Shown: one piece after another, positions 1 to 6,833 of the stretch
Numbering within the stretch: position 1 is the first letter of the stretch
Layout: each line of letters opens with the position of its first letter
Origin: Nitrospirota bacterium
GTDB lineage: Bacteria; Nitrospirota; Thermodesulfovibrionia; UBA6902; DSMQ01
Length of the DNA: 10,564 nucleotides
Direction of reading: 5' to 3'
Assembly (NCBI GenBank): GCA_016207865.1
Contig: JACQZD010000145.1
Coordinates: 1 to 10,564, forward strand
Notes under the pieces: generated by a model
The model's database searches: none
What the model was told of the DNA's origin: nothing
The model's input: only the letters and a program-made list of their open reading frames with translations
Translations under genes and position numbers: made by a program

Positions 1-411
1 ACCATAAACTGGGGAAAGATAAAGGCGCTGAATTCATTTTACACTCCCCTTATGGAATACAAGAAAGAGAAAAAGATAATTTACATGGGACTGCTTTACG
101 GATTTATCATTCAGATAATCGGAATCACCAGCGTTTATATACTCTCTTTTTCAATTAATCTTAACCTGCCGATTATTTATTTTTTCATTTTCGTGCCTAT
201 TATTAATGTTGCGGCAGCCATCCCGATTTCTGTCTTTGGAGGCTCGGGCGTCAGGGAGGCGGGCTTTGTCATACTCTTTGGAAGCATCGGGGTTGCAAAG
301 GAGGATGCATTAAGCCTTTCGCTCCTTCTGTTTGCAATCATGTGCTTAATCAGCCTGATCGGCGGAATAGAATACCTGCGGGTGGGAAAACCAAAGGAAG
401 TTAAGAGTTAA
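1..411 (+). CDS. Flippase-like / LPG-synthase transmembrane family protein, C-terminal part
   Basis: The reading frame is open from the first base and ends with TAA at 409-411, so the gene begins before the window and 136 codons are visible. The ATG at 52 is internal, not the start. The product has three or four hydrophobic helices. It ends with the hallmark of the lysylphosphatidylglycerol synthase transmembrane (UPF0104, flippase-like) family: an AAIPIS..GG.GVREAGF block, then a short amphipathic stretch, then LSLLLFAI...LIGGIEYL. Family members are polytopic inner-membrane proteins of about 300-340 residues. Some move or modify lipids, and many sit in cell-envelope or glycosylation loci; substrate cannot be told here. 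Only 13 bases separate its stop from the convergent MFS remnant, and I see no clear terminator between them. Confidence 0.8.
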   Translation, partial: TINWGKIKALNSFYTPLMEYKKEKKIIYMGLLYGFIIQIIGITSVYILSFSINLNLPIIYFFIFVPIINVAAAIPISVFGGSGVREAGFVILFGSIGVAKEDALSLSLLLFAIMCLISLIGGIEYLRVGKPKEVKS

Positions 412-424
412 AAGCTGAATGCAA

Positions 425-1483
425 TTATTCCTTAACGCCGAATATAAAAACAGGAAGAGAAAAAATCAGTATCCCGCTCATAATCCAGAAGGCATAAACA
501 TAATTAAGGCTTGCAATTAAAAACCCCGCAAGTATGGGACCTGCGGCATGACCGATGTCAAATATCGTCCCGAAGGTCCCCATCGCGGCGCCAAAATGTT
601 TTTCCTTGCATATATCGGCAACAAGCGCGGCAGAGGATGAGGTCACAAACGCCTCGCCAAAACCAAAGAATACTGCCGCAATCATAAGCGGATAAAAACT
701 TTTAAAAAGCGGTATCATTCCAAAAGACACCGCGCATAAAACCATCCCTGCAATTATTATGGATTTTCTCCCGTATCTGTCAGATATTTTCCCCATAACA
801 GGCTTGGATAATATCGTTACAAGCACCTGTATGCCCCATAGAAGTCCTGCCTGAAACTCATTAAGCCCCGCAGCCGTTACTGCATAGATTGGAAGAAAAG
901 CCTCCAAGGCCCCGACTGTCATATTCTGCACGCCTTCCATGTTTGACGTAATTACAATCCTCCTGTCGCTTATCACTTCCTTTATCCCTGATATAAAATT
1001 ACTAAAAGATTCTTTCAGCCCTTTGCCTTTTCTTATAGGCTCCCCGTTCTTTAATAATCTAAGGGCCAGGATTAATGACATCAGACCCGCAAAACCGCTT
1101 ACAATATACGCCCTGTGAAAATCAGCGAGTGACGGGTTAACTGCGCCCGGGAGGCTGTGAAGAATGAAACCGCCTACAGGCGCTCCAAGCAGATTTCCAA
1201 TGATTGTAATGGAGGAAAACCATGACAGCATCTCGCCTTTTTTTGCCCCTGCGGTATCTGCGACAACGGCCATGGACACAGGCCCGTATATTGCGGTTGC
1301 AAGCCCGTGTATAAACCTTACTGCAGCCAGCATGGAATAATCCTTCACAAAAAGATAAGCAAACGGCATAAAGGCGAAAATCAGGATGCCGCTCAGCATT
1401 GTCTTTTTTCGCCCGATTACATCAGACAGCGCCCCGGAAGGCAGTTTAAACAAGATTCCGGTGACCGTTGATATATTAAGTGC
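425..1483 (-). pseudogene. MFS transporter, 5'-truncated
   Basis: The frame is open on the minus strand from 1483 to a TAA at 427-425. It encodes a major facilitator superfamily efflux-type permease lacking its first transmembrane helix. The first recognisable residues (LNISTVTGILFKLPSG) are the end of helix 2 running into motif A, LSDVIGRKK. Motif A recurs in the second half as GKISDRYGRKS. About ten helices remain, over roughly 350 residues; complete relatives are near 400. The longest ORF starts with TTG at 1453, inside a helix and without a Shine-Dalgarno sequence, so it is not a credible native start. Upstream the frame meets a TGA at 1486-1484, which lies in the terminal repeat of a MITE-like element. 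No missing N-terminus occurs on the far side of the element, so the 5' end was deleted rather than merely split. It lies downstream of chrB on the same strand. A role in metal or drug efflux is only a guess. Confidence 0.75.
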
Positions 1484-1484
1484 T

Positions 1485-1641
1485 CACATGATGGGACTGT
1501 TTTCTTGCTCATTCTCGTCCCGATGTATCGTCCCGATGTATCGTCCCGATGTTTCGGGAGAGGCTTTTGCCTCATGATTTTTTAAATGATAGAAATAGAC
1601 TATCGGCAAAAGAACCCGCTCAAAAATAGTCCCATCATGTG
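1485..1641. mobile_element. MITE-like element with terminal inverted repeats
   Basis: The two ends are inverted copies. CACATGATGGGACTGTTTT at 1485-1503 matches the reverse complement of 1623-1641 at 18 of 19 positions (G/A at position 15). The 157-bp interior encodes no transposase. It holds three 13-bp tandem repeats (1515-1553), a CCCGAT..TCGGG hairpin (1545-1557) and a GAGGC-TTTT-GCCTC hairpin (1560-1573) followed by a T-run. I find no convincing target-site duplication: left flank AAGTGCT, right flank TTTTATG. The left edge coincides with the broken end of the MFS gene, and the right edge is 8 bp from the stop codon of the 83-residue gene. The size and lack of coding capacity fit a non-autonomous transposon; the parental IS family is not identified. 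Confidence 0.6.
1515..1553. repeat. Three tandem 13-bp repeats
   Basis: TCGTCCCGATGTA occurs at 1515-1527 and 1528-1540, and with a final T at 1541-1553. The last copy runs into TTCGGGAGAGG, so its CCCGA can pair with TCGGG as a small hairpin. The unit is part of the 157-bp MITE-like element and resembles the core of the repeat found inside mnmG. Confidence 0.85.
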
Positions 1642-1649
1642 TTTTATGC

Positions 1650-1901
1650 TTATTTAACCCCGAAATATGCAAGCGTATCAGCAATCCTTTTCTTAACATC
1701 GTCATGAACATGCTGAACAAACTCGCCTGCCGCCTCCTTGCCCCATTTAAGCTCAATTTCACGGGCATTTTGAGGCATTTTTGTAATGTCGTGGCGTTCA
1801 ACCTTTTTTGCCTCATCCTTGTCTACCCATTCATGAACATCCTTATACTCCTTGCCTGTCCTCTCAAGACTTGTTTTTACATGCGCTTCAATTGACGGCA
1901 T
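1650..1901 (-). CDS. Small hypothetical protein, 83 residues
   Basis: I do not recognise this protein with confidence. It starts at ATG 1901-1899, preceded by a perfect AGGAGG (1912-1907) five bases upstream, which is strong evidence for a real, well-translated gene. The product is soluble, highly charged and mostly helical, without a signal peptide or membrane segment. It has five histidines (H7, H23, H37, H64, H66). The pattern GKEYKDVHEWVDKDEAKK...RHD (residues 16-38), then a helix and QHVHDDV (residues 63-69), loosely recalls small metal-binding-like proteins such as the DUF6915 group with their IHxWFD and RH motifs; this is recollection, not a search result. It lies between the MITE-like element, 8 bp from its stop, and a hairpin repeat 150 bp upstream. 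It may be transcribed after chrB or from its own promoter. Confidence 0.75.
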   Translation of the reverse strand: MPSIEAHVKTSLERTGKEYKDVHEWVDKDEAKKVERHDITKMPQNAREIELKWGKEAAGEFVQHVHDDVKKRIADTLAYFGVK

Positions 1902-2054
1902 ATCAGCCTCCTTTTTTTAAACAACATTTTAATCTTCCCCGTGGCAAGACCACTGGGAATACGCTCGCTACCCATTTAACAGCTTTAACATCGGGCATAA
2001 ATGCCTGAGAAAGCCTTAGTGCAACACATCTGAACATGCCATACTGCAGAAGTT

Positions 2055-2129
2055 TGTCATTCCGCACTTGATGCGGAATCCAGTCTTTTCTTATCTCTCT
2101 GGATTGCCCGGTCAAGCCGGGCAATGACA
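2055..2129. repeat. Dispersed double-hairpin palindromic repeat
   Basis: The element is a nested palindrome. Outer arms TGTCATT and AATGACA enclose two hairpins: TTCCGCA-CTTGA-TGCGGAA at about 2060-2078 and TTGCCCGG-TCAAG-CCGGGCAA. Between them, AATCCAG and CTGGATT are also complementary. This architecture is a common intergenic repeat in many bacterial genomes. Translated on the minus strand it gives the familiar spurious protein beginning MSLPGLTGQS. It sits between chrB and the 83-residue gene and could act as a transcription attenuator or mRNA stabiliser. A degenerate relative lies at 9028-9098. Confidence 0.85.
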
Positions 2130-2146
2130 CAACAACCAGGCATCAA

Positions 2147-3148
2147 TCAGCTTTTTGACGCATAAAGCATCTCAAACACATTTATCCCCCTCTCAATCAT
2201 TTCCGCATCATTCTTTGAGCTTTTCCTTATCCCGGCAAGGATGTCTTCAATTCCCCTTGCCTCCAGGTTTTTATACTTTTCGTCTTTAATGTCAAGCTCA
2301 TGGACTACTGCGGCGATTTTTTTAATCGTTTTATCTTTAAAACCGAATGATTTAACCAGCGCCTCAAATGTACACATATCTCCTGCATGGGTGAACATTC
2401 CTCCTCTTATATCAAATGCAATGGAATTTTTATCCATCGCTGTAATATCCTTTTCCTTGATAAATCTGAAGGCCGCCTTTTTGTCTATGAATTTTTTAAT
2501 CAGCCATGCCGAGGCCATCCTGTCAACAAAGGGTCTTTCCCGCGTAACCCATGTCTTTCCCTGATAATCTTCAATACTGCGGGAAACCACCGCAGCGGCC
2601 TGCCTGATGTCAGTTTTGGTTATACCCTTCATGTCAGACTGCAATGCATCCAGCCTTCTTTTTAATGCAGTTCCTGCCTTTGATGTGAAGAAGTCTATTT
2701 TCCTCATTTCTTCAAAAGTCCTTCTAAGTTTATTAAACTGCTCCGGCAGTTTTTTGATGCTCTGAATGCCTGTTCCTTTCTTTATGCTGTTTAACTTCCT
2801 TTCAAACTCATCCAATCCCCTGTCAATTGTTTTGTAATCCTTCCCCCTCAGATTTGCAAAGAGGTCCATTATCCCCTCTGTGTCTATTGTCTCAACCCTG
2901 TCTGTCCTTACAAACGCCCCTTCTCCATTCATTGAATTAATCTCCGATACAAGCCACTGGCAAAACTCAAGGTGCTCCTCATTATAAGGAAGTATATAAA
3001 CAGAGCCTTTCAGCGGCGCCGCCCCTGCCTTTGCAAGCCTCCTCCAGACCTTCATCCTTAAATTCACAGGTTTTGAAGGGACGCTGTAAAAGAATAAAAG
3101 CCAGCCCTGCTGTACTGCATTCCCCCTGCGTGATGTTTTGTGTATCAT
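2147..3148 (-). CDS. chrB: ChrB family chromate resistance/regulatory protein
   Basis: This 333-residue cytoplasmic protein has the two-part ChrB layout. The N-terminal domain (about residues 15-100) has GWLLFFYSVPSKP, RMKVWRRLAKAGA and GSVYILP. A charged helical linker follows, then the C-terminal ChrB domain (about residues 197-333) with TRERPFVDRMASAWLIKKFID, FDIRGGMFTHAGDMCTFEAL, VHELDIKD and a closing LYA. In characterised members ChrB senses chromate and regulates the chr efflux operon; other members are annotated only as chromate resistance proteins. No chrA is in the window. The next transporter downstream, the MFS remnant, could have been its partner, which is inference. The ATG at 3148 has no Shine-Dalgarno sequence, but it lies at the predicted transcription start, so a leaderless message is plausible. 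No other start fits the N-terminal domain. A GTATCA/TGATAC operator overlaps the start and the predicted -10 box. Confidence 0.9.
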   Translation of the reverse strand: MIHKTSRRGNAVQQGWLLFFYSVPSKPVNLRMKVWRRLAKAGAAPLKGSVYILPYNEEHLEFCQWLVSEINSMNGEGAFVRTDRVETIDTEGIMDLFANLRGKDYKTIDRGLDEFERKLNSIKKGTGIQSIKKLPEQFNKLRRTFEEMRKIDFFTSKAGTALKRRLDALQSDMKGITKTDIRQAAAVVSRSIEDYQGKTWVTRERPFVDRMASAWLIKKFIDKKAAFRFIKEKDITAMDKNSIAFDIRGGMFTHAGDMCTFEALVKSFGFKDKTIKKIAAVVHELDIKDEKYKNLEARGIEDILAGIRKSSKNDAEMIERGINVFEMLYASKS

Positions 3149-3165
3149 TTGATACTAATGTATCA
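3142..3165. promoter_or_regulatory. Operator-like GTATCA/TGATAC palindrome
   Basis: Three alternating 6-bp half-sites are present: GTATCA (3142-3147), TGATAC (3150-3155) and GTATCA (3160-3165). They make the perfect inverted repeat TGATACTAATGTATCA with a 4-bp spacer and an overlapping one with a 2-bp spacer. The site covers the chrB start codon and the predicted -10 box, a position expected of a repressor site. Autoregulation by ChrB itself, whose N-terminal domain is regulator-like, is a reasonable guess. Confidence 0.55.
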
Positions 3166-3185
3166 TATGTTACAATAATTGTCAA
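3157..3185 (-). promoter_or_regulatory. Predicted chrB promoter
   Basis: On the minus strand a perfect -35 TTGACA (3185-3180) is followed, 17 bp later, by TACATT (3162-3157, four of six matches to the -10 consensus). Transcription would begin about 3150-3148, at or within two bases of the chrB ATG, giving a leaderless or near-leaderless mRNA. The -10 box lies inside the GTATCA palindrome. Confidence 0.5.
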
Positions 3186-3226
3186 GAAATTTTAAACTCA
3201 GCCGGAATCTGCCCGCTACTTTCAGA

Positions 3227-3255
3227 TTGACAATAATTCAATTTTGGTAAACAAT
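3227..3255 (+). promoter_or_regulatory. Possible promoter of the kinase operon
   Basis: TTGACA (3227-3232) is a perfect -35 box. The best -10 at 17 bp spacing is AACAAT (3250-3255), four of six matches. It faces the kinase start at 3289, back to back with the chrB promoter in the divergent 140-bp spacer. No strong Shine-Dalgarno sequence precedes 3289. Confidence 0.35.
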
Positions 3256-3288
3256 ATAACTTAACTATTTTAAAAACCTCCGAAAACC

Positions 3289-4524
3289 ATGCTTAGAAGA
3301 AAAAAAGGGGCTCTCTGGCTCGGCGTCGGGTTAAGTGCATTCTACTGGGTTGCCGACTCTGTCATTGATGCCGTTTTTTATCATGAAGGCACTATAACCT
3401 CCCTCGTATTTTCCCCGTCTGTCCATGAAATCTCTACGCGTCTCATGGCTCTTATCCTTATCACTTCTGTGGTTTACACCAGTGTCCTGGTGTATAAATA
3501 CAAAAAAGCTGTGAAGACCCTTGAGAAAACAACTCAAACCCTGCAATCAATATTTCAGGCGTCTCCTGTAGCGATTATAGTTCTGAACCCCGAGCAAAAG
3601 GTTATTATGTGGAGTCCTGCCGCAGAGCGCATATTCGGCTGGAGCGAAAGAGAAGTGATCGGAAAATTCAATCCCATTGTCCCCGAAGATAAAAAGGATG
3701 AGTTCAAGTCATTTTGTGAACGAATCATGCGCGGAGAATTTTTTTCAGGCGTTGAAATAAAACGCCAGAGAACAGACCGCAAGCGCATTGAAGAAGAATT
3801 AAAAAAGAGCGAAGGCAAGCTCAAGGCAATAATAGAGACAGAGCCGGAATGCGTCAAATTGGTTGCTGCAGACGGCACCTTAATGGAAATGAATCCTGCG
3901 GGACTTTGTATGATAGAGGCAGATTCCATTGAGCAGGTGCGCGGGAAGAGTGTTTACGGCATTATGGATCCCGAGTTCTGCGAACAATTCAAGCAACTAA
4001 TAGAAGATGTTTTCAAAGGGGATTCCAGGAGCCTTGAATTTAAAATAACCGGTCTTAAAGGCACTCAACGATGGCTTGATACCCATGCAGTGCCTTTCCG
4101 CAGCGCCGAAGGCGAAATCATTGCAGTTCTTGCGATAACACGGGACACCACAGAGCGCAAAAAAATGGAAGAGCAGATTTTCCAGATACAGCACGACTGG
4201 GAAGATACCTTTAACATCATAACCGACATGATTACAGTCCATGACAAGGATTTTAATATTATCCATGCCAACAAGGCGGCGGAAAAAATATTAGGTTTGC
4301 CTATTTTACCCGGTAAAAAAGCTAAATGTTATAAATATTATCACGGCACAGAATGCCCGCCTGAGGGGTGTCCGAGCTGTCAGACCCTTAAAACCGGCAA
4401 ATCGGCAATCTCAGAAATATTTGAACCGCACCTGAACAAGTTCATTGAAATAAGGGCTATCCCCAGATTTGACAGTAATAATAATTTAATCGGGTTAATA
4501 CACGTTGTCAGGGATATTACATAA
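3289..4524 (+). CDS. Membrane PAS-sensor fragment of the kinase (411 residues)
   Basis: This is the part of the broken kinase that can still be translated, from ATG 3289 to TAA 4522-4524. An in-frame TAA at 3271-3273 rules out an upstream start in this frame. It holds both membrane helices with a short external loop between them (residues about 31-51). PAS1 (about 84-161) is cut short: it passes from EIKRQR directly to TDRKRIEEEL, skipping the usual last strands. PAS2 (about 176-290) ends DTTERKKMEEQ. PAS3 (about 304-411) has a cysteine cluster C347, C356, C361, C364. Without DHp and ATPase domains it could at most be a membrane-anchored ligand-binding remnant. Confidence 0.75.
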   Translation: MLRRKKGALWLGVGLSAFYWVADSVIDAVFYHEGTITSLVFSPSVHEISTRLMALILITSVVYTSVLVYKYKKAVKTLEKTTQTLQSIFQASPVAIIVLNPEQKVIMWSPAAERIFGWSEREVIGKFNPIVPEDKKDEFKSFCERIMRGEFFSGVEIKRQRTDRKRIEEELKKSEGKLKAIIETEPECVKLVAADGTLMEMNPAGLCMIEADSIEQVRGKSVYGIMDPEFCEQFKQLIEDVFKGDSRSLEFKITGLKGTQRWLDTHAVPFRSAEGEIIAVLAITRDTTERKKMEEQIFQIQHDWEDTFNIITDMITVHDKDFNIIHANKAAEKILGLPILPGKKAKCYKYYHGTECPPEGCPSCQTLKTGKSAISEIFEPHLNKFIEIRAIPRFDSNNNLIGLIHVVRDIT

Positions 4525-4806
4525 CGGAGAAAACTTGAAAACCAGCTCCGCCAGTCGCAAAAAATGGAGGCCATCGGACAGCTCGCAGGAGGCATTGCGC
4601 ATGACTTTAATAATATCATCACAGCCATAATAGGTTATGCAAGCATAATGAAAATGAAGGTAGGACCGGATGACCCCTTAAGGATTTCAATTGACCAGGT
4701 GCTTTCCTCTTCTGAGAAGGCGACAAATCTGGTACAGAGTCTTCTTGCATTCAGCAGAAAACAGATAAGCAACCCTGAGCCTGTTAAGATCAACAGAATT
4801 AATTAA
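4525..4806 (+). pseudogene. DHp (HisKA) fragment of the broken kinase
   Basis: This stretch is in the same frame as the sensor part and begins RRKLENQLRQSQKMEAIGQL, the standard linker after a PAS domain. It then carries the H-box His at 4600-4602 and the second DHp helix (LVQSLLAFSRKQ), and reaches TAA at 4804-4806. The ATG at 4564 has no Shine-Dalgarno sequence, so independent translation is unlikely. Confidence 0.75.
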
Positions 4807-5680
4807 AAGCATTGAAAAACTTTTATCAAGGGTTATCGGAGAAGATATTGAACTGAAAATAGAATTAAAAGAGGATTTAACTGTAACCGCGGATATTGTC
4901 CAGATAGAGCAGGTGCTTCTGAACCTCTGTACGAATGCAAGGGATGCAATGCCCGAAGGCGGGACTCTGACCATTAAAACAGAGCCGGCAGAACTTACAA
5001 GTGATTTTACAATAGCGCATGGTTATGGTGAAGAAGGCAGGTATATTCAAATCTATGTTTCAGACACTGGCGCAGGCATGGATGAAAAAACAAAGGACAG
5101 GATATTTGAGCCTTTCTTTACAACCAAAGAGTTTGGAAAAGGCACAGGACTCGGCCTTGCCATAGTGTACGGGATAATTAAACAGCATAAGGGATATATC
5201 ACATGTCAAAGCGAGCCCGGCAAAGGCACAACATTCAACATATATCTGCCTGTAATCAAGGCGGTAACTAAAGAAATACAACAAATCAAGCCGCCTGAAT
5301 TGGCAGGGACAACAGGAACAATCCTCTTTGCAGAGGATGAAGACGAGTTAAGAAAACTCACGAGACAAATGCTTGAAGACGCCGGATATAATGTCATAGA
5401 GGCGATTGACGGGACAGATGCAGTAAATAAATTTATAGCAAACAAGGATATTGACCTTCTTCTTTTTGATGTAATCATGCCGAAAATGGGAGGCAAAGAG
5501 GCTTATGACAAAATCAAAAAAATACAGCCTGACATAAAAGTGCTGTTCATAAGCGGCTACCCTGCCGACTTTATAGGCAAATACGGAGTGCTTGAACAAG
5601 GACTAAATTTTATCTCAAAACCCGTCTCGCCGACAATGCTTTTAAAAAGAATTATAGCGGTGCTTGGCAATGGAGCATAA
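4799..5680 (+). pseudogene. HATPase plus receiver fragment of the broken kinase
   Basis: This frame resumes one base out of step with the DHp fragment (LIKSIEKLLSRVIGEDIE). It contains the complete GHKL ATPase domain (about 4830-5255) and a receiver domain (about 5317-5670, acidic pocket EDED at 5335-5346, Asp 5468-5470, Lys in FISKPVSP). The only available start before the N-box is GTG 4913, which would omit the first ATPase strands, so it is not a credible free protein. Its end overlaps the HD-GYP start by 11 bases. Confidence 0.75.
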
Positions 5681-6740
5681 AAATAAAGGAGTTGTTCTTG
5701 TTGTTGATGACGATGCCCTTGTGCTTGATTCTATTTCAGTCTTATTAAAGACATATAGCTATTCGGTCGTCTCATCCAGCAATGCCGCAGATGCAATAGA
5801 AAAATTCCAGGCAGGCAAAATTGATGTCGTGCTGACGGATATTAAAATGCCCGGCCTTTCAGGGATTGAACTCCTCAGACGTCTTCACATTATAAATGCG
5901 GACGCACCTGTAATCCTCATGACCGCATATGCAGAACTGGATACGGCAGTCAGCGGTATAAAATATGATGCATTTGATTTTATAGTGAAACCGTTCAATC
6001 CGGAGTATCTTTTACACTCAATTGAAAAAGCAATCAGGTACAGCAGTCTCGTATATTCAGAAAAAAATTACAGGCAATTGCTTGAAAACACTGTCCGGCA
6101 CAGGACACAAGAATTAGCAAATGCTCTGACACTGGTCAGAGATGTAAGCAGGGAGCTGATTCAGCGTCTTACATCAGTCGCTGAGTTCAGGGATACTGCA
6201 ACAGGCACTCATATCTCAAGAATCGGCCTGTATGCAAACAAAATTGCCGAAGCTCTGGACTTGCCCATGAACTTTATTGAAACAGTAACATTTGCAAGCC
6301 AGATGCATGACATAGGAAAGATTGGAATCCCTGACTACATACTCCTCAAGCCGGCAGCGCTCACAGCAGAAGAATTTGAGATTATGAAAACCCATACTGT
6401 TATTGGTAAAAGGATACTTGCAGATTCATCATATACAGATATTCAGATGTCTGCATCAATTGCTCTAAACCATCATGAAAAATGGGACGGCACAGGATAC
6501 CCGAATGGATTAAAAGGCGAAACAATACCGCTTGAGGGCAGGATAGTTATAATCTGCGACCAGTACGATGCGCTGAGAAGTGAACGACCATACAAACCGC
6601 CCTTCAGCCACGAGAAAACTTTTAAAATAATCACTGAAGGCGATGGAAAGACAATGCCTAAGCATTTTGACCCAAAGGTATTAAATGCATTTATGCAGCT
6701 CGCTGACACTTTTGATGAGATATTCAGCCTTCATCCGTAA
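5670..6740 (+). CDS. Response regulator with receiver and HD-GYP domains (RpfG-like)
   Basis: The protein has 356 residues from ATG 5670 (a TTG two codons earlier is less likely). The receiver domain (residues 7-122) has acidic pocket D13-D15, phospho-acceptor D57 (LTDIKMPG), T85 and K107 (VKPF). A helical linker (about 125-165) leads to an HD-GYP domain (about 166-340) with every signature: E172..D175..TGTH181..R184, H213-D214-IGK, H242, H268-H269-E, GTGYP (274-278) and D-QYDAL-RPYK. Such proteins hydrolyse cyclic di-GMP in the cytoplasm under control of receiver phosphorylation. The ATG overlaps the stop of the upstream kinase by 11 bases and has no strong ribosome site, which implies translational coupling. 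The kinase lesions may therefore reduce its expression as well as its phosphorylation. No terminator is evident after it. Confidence 0.92.
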   Translation: MEHKNKGVVLVVDDDALVLDSISVLLKTYSYSVVSSSNAADAIEKFQAGKIDVVLTDIKMPGLSGIELLRRLHIINADAPVILMTAYAELDTAVSGIKYDAFDFIVKPFNPEYLLHSIEKAIRYSSLVYSEKNYRQLLENTVRHRTQELANALTLVRDVSRELIQRLTSVAEFRDTATGTHISRIGLYANKIAEALDLPMNFIETVTFASQMHDIGKIGIPDYILLKPAALTAEEFEIMKTHTVIGKRILADSSYTDIQMSASIALNHHEKWDGTGYPNGLKGETIPLEGRIVIICDQYDALRSERPYKPPFSHEKTFKIITEGDGKTMPKHFDPKVLNAFMQLADTFDEIFSLHP

Positions 6741-6833
6741 AAAATCCGCCCTTCAGCCTTGCAGCCTGCCTAATTGCAAACTCTCGCATAGATAACTCAT
6801 AATATTTAGTTGAGAGGTTATGTTGCAAATAAA

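Larger units (their letters stand above)
3289..5680 (+). pseudogene. Hybrid PAS-sensor histidine kinase, broken by a stop codon and a frameshift
   Basis: Read through, this is one gene of about 797 codons. In order it has two membrane segments (residues about 8-30 and 52-69), three PAS domains, a DHp domain with the phospho-acceptor His at codon 4600-4602 (GGIAHDFNN), an HATPase domain with N-box NLCTNARDAM and the DTGAGMD and GTGLGLAIVYG boxes, and a C-terminal receiver with its Asp at 5468-5470 (LLFDVIMPKMGG). Two lesions break it. TAA at 4522-4524 stands where the usual DITE(R) linker needs Glu. An extra base near 4798-4806 moves the frame, so that after VKINR the continuation LIKSIEKLLSRVIGEDIE lies in the next frame. 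The total length is one base more than a multiple of three, consistent with a single insertion. The sensor half cannot phosphorylate anything unless the lesions are sequencing errors. It overlaps the HD-GYP gene, its presumed partner. Confidence 0.85.

Noticed and set aside
1453..1453. TTG 1453 as a genuine start of a short MFS protein
   Set aside because: The residues before it are still family-like (LNISTVTGI), there is no ribosome site, and the product would lack helix 1.
1485..1641. CRISPR array
   Set aside because: The three 13-bp repeats are directly tandem with no spacers and are too short.
1484..1816. 110-residue minus-strand ORF
   Set aside because: It is out of frame with the 83-residue gene, which has a strong ribosome site, and it runs through the MITE-like element; composition and content do not look like a protein.
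1903..2130. 75-residue minus-strand ORF beginning MSLPGLTGQS
   Set aside because: Its first third is the translation of the double-hairpin repeat at 2055-2129, a well-known source of false proteins, and its end runs into the ribosome site of the 83-residue gene.
4522..4524. Programmed recoding of the stop codon
   Set aside because: It is TAA, with no selenocysteine or pyrrolysine context, and a second frameshift lies close by; simple decay or sequencing error is more likely.
5664..5666. TTG 5664 as the HD-GYP start
   Set aside because: ATG 5670, two codons on, is a better start codon and nothing before it belongs to the receiver domain.
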